NCBI GenBank assembly: GCA_947448975.1
Contig: CANFPR010000029.1
Coordinates: forward strand, 1 to 8,993
Direction: 5' to 3'
Source: Micrococcales bacterium
Lineage (GTDB): Bacteria > Actinomycetota > Actinomycetes > Actinomycetales > Microbacteriaceae
Length of the DNA: 8,993 nt
Positions 1-6,120 of the stretch are shown in pieces (the stretch's first letter is position 1; each line of letters starts with the position of its first letter). The translations under genes and the position numbers were made by a program. The notes beneath the pieces are model-generated. The model did not search any database. It was not told the origin of the DNA and saw only the letters and a list, made by a program, of their open reading frames with translations.

Positions 1-24
1 ATGTGACCTAGTTAGGCAAAAAAC

Positions 25-591
25 GTGAACAATTCTTGGGCAAACCTCGACCTTCGATCGCTGGTAGAAAATCTTCGCGAGAGTGTTAGAAATTTCGGTG
101 GGTTTAGCCCAGACCAGGTTCGTCAGGCTGCATCAATGGGCGAGGATGCACTGAAAACGGAGATCTTGCTTGCCCTCAAGTCGGGCGCAAAAACCGGTCA
201 TGAGATTCTGAACGCAATAACCGAATCGACGCACACGAGCGCGAAGCCGAAGGCGGCAACTCTTTACCCGCTATTGGAGCAGATGACCGACCTTGGTCTG
301 GTTGCAAGTTCGATGAAGAAAGACCGAAAGGTTTATGCACTCACCGAAGCCGGGCTAGACGCTGCCGAGTCAGCAACCCCGTCAAACCCCGAAGATGCGG
401 GCGATACATCTAAAACTTGGGGCACGCCAAACTGGGTCGACCTACGCGGCGAACTTGCAGTGGCAAGCAAACGCCTTGCCACGGTCGCCTTTGAGGTGGC
501 ACAGCACGGCTCTAAAGAGCAACAGACCAAGGCAGCCGAAGCCATCGATCAGGCGCGCCGCCAACTTCACGAAATTCTCGCAGCGGAATAA
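25..591 (+). CDS. PadR-family winged-helix transcriptional regulator
   Basis: A 188-residue cytoplasmic DNA-binding protein. Residues about 42-115 form a PadR-type winged helix: the helix with KTEILLALKSG, the GHEIL turn (58-62, matching the usual HGYEI), the recognition-helix signature ATLYPLLEQMTDLGLV (78-93), and a wing ending RKVYALTEAG (101-110). An N-terminal extension of about 40 residues precedes it. A Ser/Pro/Asp-rich linker (116-134) leads to an Ala/Gln-rich helical tail (138-186), probably the dimerisation part. The GTG start at 25 has a TTAGG Shine-Dalgarno-like sequence at 12-16. The next gene begins 3 bases after the stop, so regulator and ABC1 kinase are probably one transcript. 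PadR proteins are usually ligand-responsive repressors; the ligand and target here are unknown. Family call is firm; the regulated genes (perhaps its own operon) are inference. Confidence 0.85.
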   Translation: MNNSWANLDLRSLVENLRESVRNFGGFSPDQVRQAASMGEDALKTEILLALKSGAKTGHEILNAITESTHTSAKPKAATLYPLLEQMTDLGLVASSMKKDRKVYALTEAGLDAAESATPSNPEDAGDTSKTWGTPNWVDLRGELAVASKRLATVAFEVAQHGSKEQQTKAAEAIDQARRQLHEILAAE

Positions 592-594
592 GCC

Positions 595-2289
595 TTGACC
601 TCTAAACCCAAGCGCGGCAGAGACTTCGAGTCTCCTAACCGCCTCAACAACCGATACCGCCGCATCTTGCGCTTTGCGTCTATCGCACTTGCGCAAACCT
701 GGTGGTACGAATTGGTGTTGCCAAAATTTGGGCTAAAGGGTTTTGTGGCACGTGGCCGAGTTGCACGAATCAAGAAGCTTGCTCGTCGTTTCAGGGTTCT
801 AGCCCTAGATCTGGGTGGGCTCATCATCAAGGCTGGGCAGTTCGCCTCGTCGAGGCTCGATGTACTGCCCGAAACTATTACCGCAGAGCTGGAGTCGCTT
901 CAAGATGAGGTTGAGCCGGCCCCGTTTGAGCGCATCCGTGCACAGATTGAAGCAGAACTAGGCCTCGACTTAGAGGTAGCCTTTGCCGAATTCGCAGCCA
1001 TGCCAATCGCGGCAGCCTCTCTCGGGCAGGCTTACCGAGCAAGGCTGTCGCCAGTTATCGCCGCCGAAGAAAACTTCACCGACGTCGTCGTCAAGGTGCT
1101 ACGCCCGGGTATCGAGCAGGTAGTTGAAGTCGACCTCAAGGCGCTTCGAAAGGTTGGTCAATGGCTTTCACGCATTCGGCTGGTCTCTCGTCGCGCCGAT
1201 GCACCTGCCATTGTCGAAGAGTTCGCAGCAGTGAGCCTCCAAGAGATTGACTACTTTGTAGAAGCCGCCAACCTCGAACGGTTCAAAGCAAACTTCGAAG
1301 GCGACAGCCGGGTGGGAGCGCCTTCGGTGGCCTGGGAACGCACTTCGCGGCGAGTTCTCACCCTCAGCGATGTAACAGCTATCAAAATTAACGACATAGC
1401 CTCACTCGAGCAGGCAGGCATCAACCCAAACGTCGTAGCGGCCGAGCTAGCCCGCAATACATTCGAGCAAATTTTTGTGCACGGATTTTTTCACGCCGAC
1501 CCGCACCCCGGCAACATCTTTGTTACCCCGCGCGATGGTGGCGATTTTCAGATCACTTTCATCGACTTTGGAATGATGGGCGAGATCTCAGATGAACTTC
1601 GCCAGGGATTACAGAGCTTCTTGTTTGCGTTGGTGTCGCGTGACGCGCGCTCTTGTGTGATTGCCATGCAACGGCTCAAGGTGCTTTTGCCGGCTGCCGA
1701 CACCGTCGAACTTGAGCGGGCGATCGCCGCGCTATTTGAGCGATTTGGTGGCGTTGGCGTGGCAGAACTTACCCAAACTGACCCACGCGAATTCAAAGAA
1801 TTGGCGCTCGAATTTAGCGACCTACTTCGCACCTTGCCATTCCAACTGCCCGAAGACTTCCTTCTGCTACTGCGCTCAATCTCGCTGATATCTGGCGTTA
1901 CCAGCGCTTTGAATCACGACTTCAACATGTGGGACGCGGTGGAACCTTTTTCGCGTTCACTGCTTAGCGGCGGTAGCTCAGGCACACTCAAGGCAGTGGG
2001 CCGAGAGATCACCTCGTTTGCATCAACCTTGGTGCAGTTACCAGCCCGTTTAGATTCGGTGCTCACCAGAGCCGATCAAGGCTTGCTGACGGTGCGCTCT
2101 CCCGAGATTGAGAAGGGACTTCGCCGAATCGAGGGCAGTGTTCGGCGCGCCATTTCGGCAGTTATTTTTGCAGTCTTCTTTGGGGCAGCCATCGCGCTGA
2201 GGCTCGCAGGAGACGACCTTTCGGTTTGGCTATTCGCTGTGAGTGCTTTGCCACTGATTCACGCGTCGGGACTATTTCGAATCCGCTAA
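595..2289 (+). CDS. ABC1/UbiB/AarF-family atypical protein-kinase-like ATPase
   Basis: A 564-residue protein with the complete ABC1 (UbiB/ADCK) kinase-like core: KAGQ motif at 79-82, Ala-rich nucleotide loop AAASLGQ (139-145), VVVKVLRPG with the ATP-binding Lys167, the helix QEIDYFVEAANLERF (216-230), HADPHPGN (300-307) and the metal-binding DFG (324-326). Two hydrophobic helices at about 518-537 and 542-560 form the usual C-terminal membrane anchor. In proteobacteria UbiB supports ubiquinone synthesis; actinobacteria generally use menaquinone, so the role here is probably quinone or isoprenoid-lipid related but is not settled. The TTG start at 595 is supported by GGA at 585-587 and by the 3-base gap from the PadR gene, which suggests translational coupling. 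A basic N-terminal stretch (about residues 1-65) precedes the core. All catalytic motifs are intact, so it is presumably an active ATPase. Confidence 0.9.
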   Translation: MTSKPKRGRDFESPNRLNNRYRRILRFASIALAQTWWYELVLPKFGLKGFVARGRVARIKKLARRFRVLALDLGGLIIKAGQFASSRLDVLPETITAELESLQDEVEPAPFERIRAQIEAELGLDLEVAFAEFAAMPIAAASLGQAYRARLSPVIAAEENFTDVVVKVLRPGIEQVVEVDLKALRKVGQWLSRIRLVSRRADAPAIVEEFAAVSLQEIDYFVEAANLERFKANFEGDSRVGAPSVAWERTSRRVLTLSDVTAIKINDIASLEQAGINPNVVAAELARNTFEQIFVHGFFHADPHPGNIFVTPRDGGDFQITFIDFGMMGEISDELRQGLQSFLFALVSRDARSCVIAMQRLKVLLPAADTVELERAIAALFERFGGVGVAELTQTDPREFKELALEFSDLLRTLPFQLPEDFLLLLRSISLISGVTSALNHDFNMWDAVEPFSRSLLSGGSSGTLKAVGREITSFASTLVQLPARLDSVLTRADQGLLTVRSPEIEKGLRRIEGSVRRAISAVIFAVFFGAAIALRLAGDDLSVWLFAVSALPLIHASGLFRIR

Positions 2290-2304
2290 CCAAAAGCCTT
2301 TGCC

Positions 2305-2310
2305 TAGACT
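2305..2310 (+). promoter_or_regulatory. Probable -10 box (TAGACT) of a leaderless promoter
   Basis: TAGACT fits the TAnnnT -10 consensus and ends 6 bases (CAGTAC) before the ATG at 2317. The expected transcription start therefore falls on or next to the A of the start codon. No Shine-Dalgarno sequence precedes this ATG, which agrees with a leaderless mRNA, a common mode in actinobacteria. No good -35 box is visible at 17-18 bases spacing. Inferred from sequence only. Confidence 0.55.
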
Positions 2311-2316
2311 CAGTAC

Positions 2317-2529
2317 ATGACTGAAAAAGTAAAAGGCCCAGCCTCCTACTTTCCTTCTATCGAGAAGAAGTATGGGCAGCCAATCGACCACTGGATGAAC
2401 CAACTGGCTGCAGTGCACGACAAAAAGCACATGGAGCAGGTCAAGTTTCTGCAAGATAACTTCGAAATGGGCCAGGGCCACGCCAACGCAATCGTGCACG
2501 TCTACCGCAGCCAGAATGGCCTCAAATAA
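2317..2529 (+). CDS. DUF4287 domain protein
   Basis: A 70-residue soluble protein made of a single DUF4287 domain. The family signature is visible as KGPASYFPSIEKKYGQPIDHW (split: KGPASY near 6-11, SIEKKYGQ near 14-21, HW near 24-25), then KHMEQVKFLQDNF and MGQGHANAIVH, which matches the usual H-x-E-x-V-x-(W/F)-L ... G-x-GHANA(L/I)V. Molecular function is not known for this family; it is widespread in actinobacteria and sometimes joined to DUF5655. The ATG at 2317 is chosen because the whole domain begins there and a TAnnnT box sits 6 bases upstream, suggesting leaderless expression. The stop TAA overlaps the next start by one base (TAATG at 2527-2531), so the two proteins are probably made from one mRNA. 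Confidence 0.85.
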   Translation: MTEKVKGPASYFPSIEKKYGQPIDHWMNQLAAVHDKKHMEQVKFLQDNFEMGQGHANAIVHVYRSQNGLK

Positions 2530-2993
2530 TGGCTTACAAGGTCGACTTTAAAGAAGTTTCAACCGTCGGTCTCGAGTCGTCGCCACACGCCGAAGCACTT
2601 GCCGGCCTTCGAGCCAACGAGGCTCGCTACTTTAAGAGCAAGTTCGACACAGATTTCGTGGTTGTGCCAGCCAGCGAAGCCCAAGAACTTGTCGACTACG
2701 TAAACCTGGTTCTTTTAGAACGCGACATCGTCTTTGCATCGAAGCCTTTAGAGGTCATGGAGATCGTGGTCGAAGGCGTTCGCTGGACTTACGTTTTCTA
2801 CGAAAGCGGCCTTTCGGTGAATGTGCTCTACAACCTTGCTGACGCTAAGAAACGTGCCGTCGGCTTCAAACTTTCGATGGGCATGGATGTTCCCGAGGAA
2901 CTTGACCCTAAGTTCAAGTTCGTTCGCCAAAAGTCGAAGCTCGCCGGAGAGATTCGTGGCTCGTACTTCGTAGTTAAAGGCGAATACCGCTAG
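2529..2993 (+). CDS. Conserved-looking hypothetical protein, translationally coupled to DUF4287 gene
   Basis: A 154-residue protein that I do not recognise. It has no signal peptide and no membrane segment, so it is probably cytosolic. It looks like a mixed alpha/beta fold: a helix around residues 20-35 (ALAGLRANEARYF), a helix with EAQELVDYVNLVLLERD (about 50-66), then alternating strand-like segments (VMEIVVEGVRWTYVFYESG, SVNVLYNL) and a strand-like end GSYFVVKGEYR. It is rich in charged residues. The ATG at 2529 overlaps the stop of the DUF4287 gene by one base and has no clear ribosome binding site of its own, so translation probably depends on ribosomes finishing the upstream gene. Coding is supported by the clean frame, coupling and codon use like the neighbours. 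Function unknown; a partnership with DUF4287 is only suggested by position. Confidence 0.75.
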   Translation: MAYKVDFKEVSTVGLESSPHAEALAGLRANEARYFKSKFDTDFVVVPASEAQELVDYVNLVLLERDIVFASKPLEVMEIVVEGVRWTYVFYESGLSVNVLYNLADAKKRAVGFKLSMGMDVPEELDPKFKFVRQKSKLAGEIRGSYFVVKGEYR

Positions 2994-2996
2994 CAT
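2991..2996 (+). promoter_or_regulatory. Possible -10 box (TAGCAT) for the small membrane protein gene
   Basis: TAGCAT, which includes the stop codon of the upstream gene, fits TAnnnT and would give a transcript starting near 3003, leaving about 20 bases of leader that contains the GGGGGA ribosome site. A TTCGTA at 2967-2972 is a weak -35 candidate (18-base spacing). Readthrough from the upstream operon is an equally good alternative. Confidence 0.3.
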
Positions 2997-3012
2997 CAAA
3001 CTCGAAACTGAT

Positions 3013-3018
3013 GGGGGA
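3013..3018 (+). promoter_or_regulatory. Shine-Dalgarno (GGGGGA) that fixes the start at 3023
   Basis: GGGGGA lies 4 bases before the ATG at 3023. A second in-frame ATG at 3011 directly abuts this purine run and has no ribosome site of its own, so 3023 is the better start. This is the strongest ribosome binding site in the window. Confidence 0.7.
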
Positions 3019-3022
3019 AATC

Positions 3023-3292
3023 ATGAGTGAACAAAACTACCAAGAGCCGAAGAAGGGCAGACCGCTACTCGGGTGCCTGATTGGCCTCTTGATAGGTTTC
3101 GCCCCTGCCATACCACTTATCGTGCTGAGTTTGCTTAGCCCGCTGGTCCCTGAGTGGCAAAACCTAAACGAAGGCAACTCCTCGATCGGCGCTATGCCTT
3201 GGTTTTTGATTTATACATTTCCAATTGGCGGAATCATCGGGCTGAGTCTCTTCGTGCGCGGCGTCAGGCGCAACCGCAATCGCAACCGCTAG
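3023..3292 (+). CDS. Small two-helix membrane protein with Arg-Asn tail
   Basis: An 89-residue protein from the ATG at 3023 (four residues shorter than the longest frame, which begins at 3011; chosen for the GGGGGA site). A polar, Lys-rich N-terminus (MSEQNYQEPKKGR) is followed by a membrane helix at about 15-42, a short polar loop (EWQNLNEGNSS, 44-54), a second helix at about 58-79, and a basic C-terminus RRNRNRNR. The positive-inside rule puts both ends in the cytoplasm and the short loop outside. No family is recognised; it could be an uncharacterised actinobacterial membrane peptide. The stop TAG at 3290-3292 overlaps the stop of the opposite-strand gene in a shared CTAG. Real gene is likely because of the ribosome site and the amphipathic layout; function unknown. 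Confidence 0.7.
   Translation: MSEQNYQEPKKGRPLLGCLIGLLIGFAPAIPLIVLSLLSPLVPEWQNLNEGNSSIGAMPWFLIYTFPIGGIIGLSLFVRGVRRNRNRNR
3269..3289 (+). repeat. Short tandem repeat CGCAAY x3.5 encoding (Arg-Asn)n
   Basis: Three consecutive CGCAAC/CGCAAT/CGCAAC units plus a final CGC form the last seven sense codons (R-N-R-N-R-N-R) of the small membrane protein. The 6-base period keeps frame, so copy-number change would lengthen or shorten the basic tail without a frameshift. Confidence 0.7.
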
Positions 3293-3732
3293 TCGGCTAC
3301 CAACTGCAGCAGGTATTGCCCGCCGCCTTGCTTAATCACGGTTTCGAATCTCGAATCTGGTGCAAATCTTGTGAGGCGATCTAACAACCACTCTGATGCC
3401 TCGCGTGCATCGCTCTCGCTCGCGCAGTTTGCCACCAACTCGCGCCCACCCTTGCGACTCAAGCGTTCAACGGTTTCAACAATCGGGGCAGGGTCGCCAA
3501 GAACCAAGGTTGAAGGCCAAGGCACCACTGGGGCAATCTTGCCCTTCATGGTGTTGCAGGCTCGGTGAGCTAGTCGCTCAACCATCGAGTTGCCCTTTTT
3601 AGTCTTCGCCGCCGCGTAGCTATCGACGCTCGGGCCGAGGTCGGAGTTCACCGAAGCATCGGGGTCTACTGCGGCATCACACAGCCAGCAGCGCCAACCA
3701 TCCTGGTCGCCAACTTGGTTCAAATCGCTCAT
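3289..3732 (-). CDS. HNH-like zinc-finger hypothetical protein
   Basis: A 147-residue soluble protein. The N-terminal half holds a degenerate HNH-type treble-clef: CWLC (C15 and C18) and, about 40 residues on, LAHRACNTMKG (H56, C59, N60, K63), which strongly resembles the C-terminal end of HNH nucleases (HxxCNxxKG). The place where a catalytic Asp-His is expected reads GPSVDSY (33-39), with Ser after Asp, so nuclease activity is doubtful. The C-terminal half (about 84-147) has helices and a strand-like end QYLLQLVAD without a recognised domain. The ATG at 3732 is preceded by TAGTCT and exactly 6 bases, suggesting leaderless expression. It is divergent from the CtpE-like ATPase and tail-to-tail with the small membrane protein. 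Fold call is moderately sure; DNA binding, not cleavage, is my inference. Confidence 0.75.
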   Translation of the reverse strand: MSDLNQVGDQDGWRCWLCDAAVDPDASVNSDLGPSVDSYAAAKTKKGNSMVERLAHRACNTMKGKIAPVVPWPSTLVLGDPAPIVETVERLSRKGGRELVANCASESDAREASEWLLDRLTRFAPDSRFETVIKQGGGQYLLQLVAD

Positions 3733-3738
3733 GAGTTG

Positions 3739-3744
3739 AGACTA
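3739..3744 (-). promoter_or_regulatory. Probable -10 box (TAGTCT on minus strand) for the HNH-like gene
   Basis: Read on the minus strand, TAGTCT is followed by CAACTC and then the ATG at 3732, the same TAnnnT-N6-ATG layout seen at 2305 and at 3743. No Shine-Dalgarno is present. The box shares bases 3743-3744 with the plus-strand -10 box. No convincing -35 at 17-18 bases. Confidence 0.5.
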
Positions 3745-3748
3745 CGCT
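3743..3748 (+). promoter_or_regulatory. Probable -10 box (TACGCT) for the CtpE-like ATPase
   Basis: TACGCT ends 6 bases (AGCGAT) before the ATG at 3755, and TTCAAA at 3719-3724 is a fair -35 candidate with an 18-base spacer. The predicted transcript starts at the ATG, with no Shine-Dalgarno, so it is probably leaderless. An 8-base palindrome CGCTAGCG (3745-3752) overlaps the box and the start region and could be an operator half, but such short palindromes are common by chance. Confidence 0.55.
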
Positions 3749-3754
3749 AGCGAT

Positions 3755-6115
3755 ATGCGCAACGAGCCCAACATCCGTGGCTTGACCACAGCAGATGTTG
3801 CAGAGCGCATTACTGCCGGCAAAACAAACCAGACCAGCAGACAAACTAGCCGAAGCATTCGCACGATTCTGCGTGCCAACCTGCTCACTCTCTTTAATGG
3901 CGTTGTCGGTGGCGCATTTTTGGTTTTGCTCATTCTCGGTCAGTTCAAAGATGCGCTTTTTGGGCTCGCGGTTATCGCCAATGCCCTGATAGGTATCGTT
4001 CAAGAATTTCGAGCCAAACGCACGCTCGATAACCTCACGCTTCTAAACCAACCTCTAGCACGCGTGATGCGTGACGGGGTTGAAACTGAGGTGGCGATCG
4101 CCAATGTCGTGCTCGATGACCTGCTGGTTTTGAAGGCCGGCGATCAACTCGCGGCCGATTGCGAATTGGTTGAAGGCCTTGAACTCGAAGTTGATGAATC
4201 GCTGCTAACTGGCGAATCAGAGCCAGTGTCAAAGCGCAGTGGTGATGCCTTGCTCGCAGGTGCGAGCATCGTGGCCGGGCACGGATACGCCCGCGTGACA
4301 GTAGTTGGCGACCACACCTATGCCGGGCAGATCACCACCGAAGTTCGAGGTTTTTCTGTAGTTCGCTCCGAGTTGCGTGCGGCTCTAAACAAGTTGATCA
4401 AGTGGATTAGTTGGGCACTGATTCCGCTGAGCCTCGTGGCCATCAACGGTCAAATGCTGGCAAAGGGCGGATGGGGGCACGCCATCGTCTCGGGCGAGTG
4501 GCTGGTTGCGCTGGTTGGCTCGATTGCGAGCATCATTGCCATGGTTCCGCAGGGTCTGGTGCTCATGACCAGCCTCGCCTTTGCCATCGCAGCGGTAAAA
4601 CTTACGCGTCGCAACGTTTTGGTGCAAGAGCTACCAGCGGTTGAAGTGCTGGCTCGCGTCGATGTGATCTGTTTCGACAAAACGGGAACCCTCACCGAAG
4701 GTGCGATCGAATTCGAGTCGGCCACCACGTTTGAACACCACGCCAAGATGCCGTGGCAGCTGGTGCTCGCGCATTTCGCGGCCTCTCCCGACGCCAACGC
4801 AACTGCCCGTTCGCTCGGTGAGCAATACAACCAGGGCGCCGCCGACAACGTAACTTCATCGGTTGGTTTCTCATCGGCTAGCAAGACCAGCTCGCACACC
4901 TTCGCCGTTGGTGCAACGGATGAGTCTGAAACATGGATACTCGGTGCCGCAGAGTTTGTTCTCACAGCCGAAGACCCCCGCCACCAAGCGGCATTGGAAG
5001 CCGCCACCGCGCTTTCGATGAAGGCAAATCGAGCGCTAGTTTTGGCAGTCATCTCCGCTGATGGCCGACTACAACCCGCTGTTTTGCTGAGTTTTAGCGA
5101 AAAACTGCGCACCGACGCGGCGCAAACCATTGCCTACTTCGATGCACAAGGTGTTGCGGTGAGAATCATCTCGGGCGACTCGCCACAGACTGTGAAAGCG
5201 CTGGCTGAACGTGCCGGAGTCAAGTTATCGGGCGACGCTTTCGATGCCCGCAACCTACCCGACGGTTTAGACGACATTGCCGAAATTCTTGAGCGCAATC
5301 AGATTCTTGGGCGGGTCACTCCAGAGCAGAAACGCAACATCGTGCTCGCCATGCAGAGTCGAGGTCGTGTGGTTGCCATGATCGGTGATGGCGTCAACGA
5401 CATGCTTGCGCTAAAGAAGGCCGACCTAGGCATCGCCATGAGTAGTGCAACGGCAGCAACCAAATCGGTTTCAAACATCGTGTTACTCGACAGCAAATTC
5501 GATTCGCTGCCGTCGGTGGTTGCCGAAGGTCGCCGGGTGATTGCAAACATCGAGCGCGTCTCCAACCTGTTTTTAACCAAGACGGCCTGGTCGATGACCC
5601 TGGCTCTCGTTTTTGGCCTTGCCATGATGAGCTTTCCTTTCTTGCCACGGCAGCTGTCGGCGATCGACAGTTTTGCCATCGGCATCCCTGCGTTTTTCTT
5701 AGCCCTGCTGCCAAACTCCAAGCGCTACGAGCCCGGGTTCTTGGCACGAACCCTCAGATTCTGCGTGCCGACCGGTGTCGCCGTGGGTTTGGGCGTCACG
5801 TTGCTGAATGTGCTTCACCGAAGCGAGCCGCTGCCTCAGCTGCAGACCGCGACATCGGTGCTGCTCGCCGTCACCGGTCTGTGGGTGCTCACGATTCTCT
5901 CGCTACCGCTCGATCGCTGGCGGGTGACGATTTTGGCCGCCATGTATCTAGGCGTGGTTGGCATCTTCTTGGTGCCAATCAGCCACGACTTTTTCGCGTT
6001 CACTGGCCTTAGCGCTCAGCTCACATTTTCAACCGCGTTGATCACTGCGCTGAGTTGCGCGATTACCAGTGCCGTTGCGCGCTGGGCTTCTAGGTTTGAG
6101 GCTAACCGAAAGTAG
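3755..6115 (+). CDS. CtpE-like cation-translocating P-type ATPase (probable Ca2+)
   Basis: A 786-residue P-type ATPase that uses ATP to move a cation across the cell membrane. Two helices (about 44-62 and 66-84) precede the actuator domain with TGES (152-155); helices 3 and 4 (about 214-232, 248-282) contain PQGL at 265-268; then the phosphorylation motif DKTGTLTEG (Asp308), a short nucleotide domain with LGAAEF (396-401), SGD (473-475), GDGVND (544-549), and six C-terminal helices (about 606-775). The run LVQELPAVEVLARVDV (289-304) before DKTGT and the compact nucleotide domain fit the CtpE/HAD-IC group; mycobacterial CtpE is a calcium importer, so calcium is the likely ion. Odd point: the usual Glu of PEGL is Gln266, which may alter ion binding. 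Promoter overlaps that of the divergent HNH-like gene; its 3' end faces the magnesium ATPase with 5 bases between stops. Confidence 0.9.
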   Translation: MRNEPNIRGLTTADVAERITAGKTNQTSRQTSRSIRTILRANLLTLFNGVVGGAFLVLLILGQFKDALFGLAVIANALIGIVQEFRAKRTLDNLTLLNQPLARVMRDGVETEVAIANVVLDDLLVLKAGDQLAADCELVEGLELEVDESLLTGESEPVSKRSGDALLAGASIVAGHGYARVTVVGDHTYAGQITTEVRGFSVVRSELRAALNKLIKWISWALIPLSLVAINGQMLAKGGWGHAIVSGEWLVALVGSIASIIAMVPQGLVLMTSLAFAIAAVKLTRRNVLVQELPAVEVLARVDVICFDKTGTLTEGAIEFESATTFEHHAKMPWQLVLAHFAASPDANATARSLGEQYNQGAADNVTSSVGFSSASKTSSHTFAVGATDESETWILGAAEFVLTAEDPRHQAALEAATALSMKANRALVLAVISADGRLQPAVLLSFSEKLRTDAAQTIAYFDAQGVAVRIISGDSPQTVKALAERAGVKLSGDAFDARNLPDGLDDIAEILERNQILGRVTPEQKRNIVLAMQSRGRVVAMIGDGVNDMLALKKADLGIAMSSATAATKSVSNIVLLDSKFDSLPSVVAEGRRVIANIERVSNLFLTKTAWSMTLALVFGLAMMSFPFLPRQLSAIDSFAIGIPAFFLALLPNSKRYEPGFLARTLRFCVPTGVAVGLGVTLLNVLHRSEPLPQLQTATSVLLAVTGLWVLTILSLPLDRWRVTILAAMYLGVVGIFLVPISHDFFAFTGLSAQLTFSTALITALSCAITSAVARWASRFEANRK

Positions 6116-6120
6116 CCGTG

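Noticed and set aside
3011..3022. ATG at 3011 as the start of the small membrane protein.
   Set aside because: The GGGGGA ribosome site lies just inside it and points to the ATG at 3023.
3677..4003. Minus-strand open frame of 108 codons spanning the divergent promoter region.
   Set aside because: It crosses two better supported genes and their promoters, and its product has no coherent features.
4450..5130. Long open frame (226 codons) on the minus strand inside the CtpE-like ATPase gene.
   Set aside because: It is antisense to a conserved catalytic region and its product is Ser/Ala/Thr-rich with no domain; typical shadow of a GC-rich gene.
5299..5721. Open frame of 140 codons on the minus strand inside the CtpE-like ATPase gene.
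   Set aside because: Lies opposite the GDGVND region of the pump, has no ribosome site and no recognisable product.
6100..6117. Inverted repeat GGCTA-N8-TAGCC at the junction of the converging ATPase genes, a possible bidirectional terminator.
   Set aside because: The stem is only 5 base pairs and no T-run follows on either strand; it is within what chance gives.
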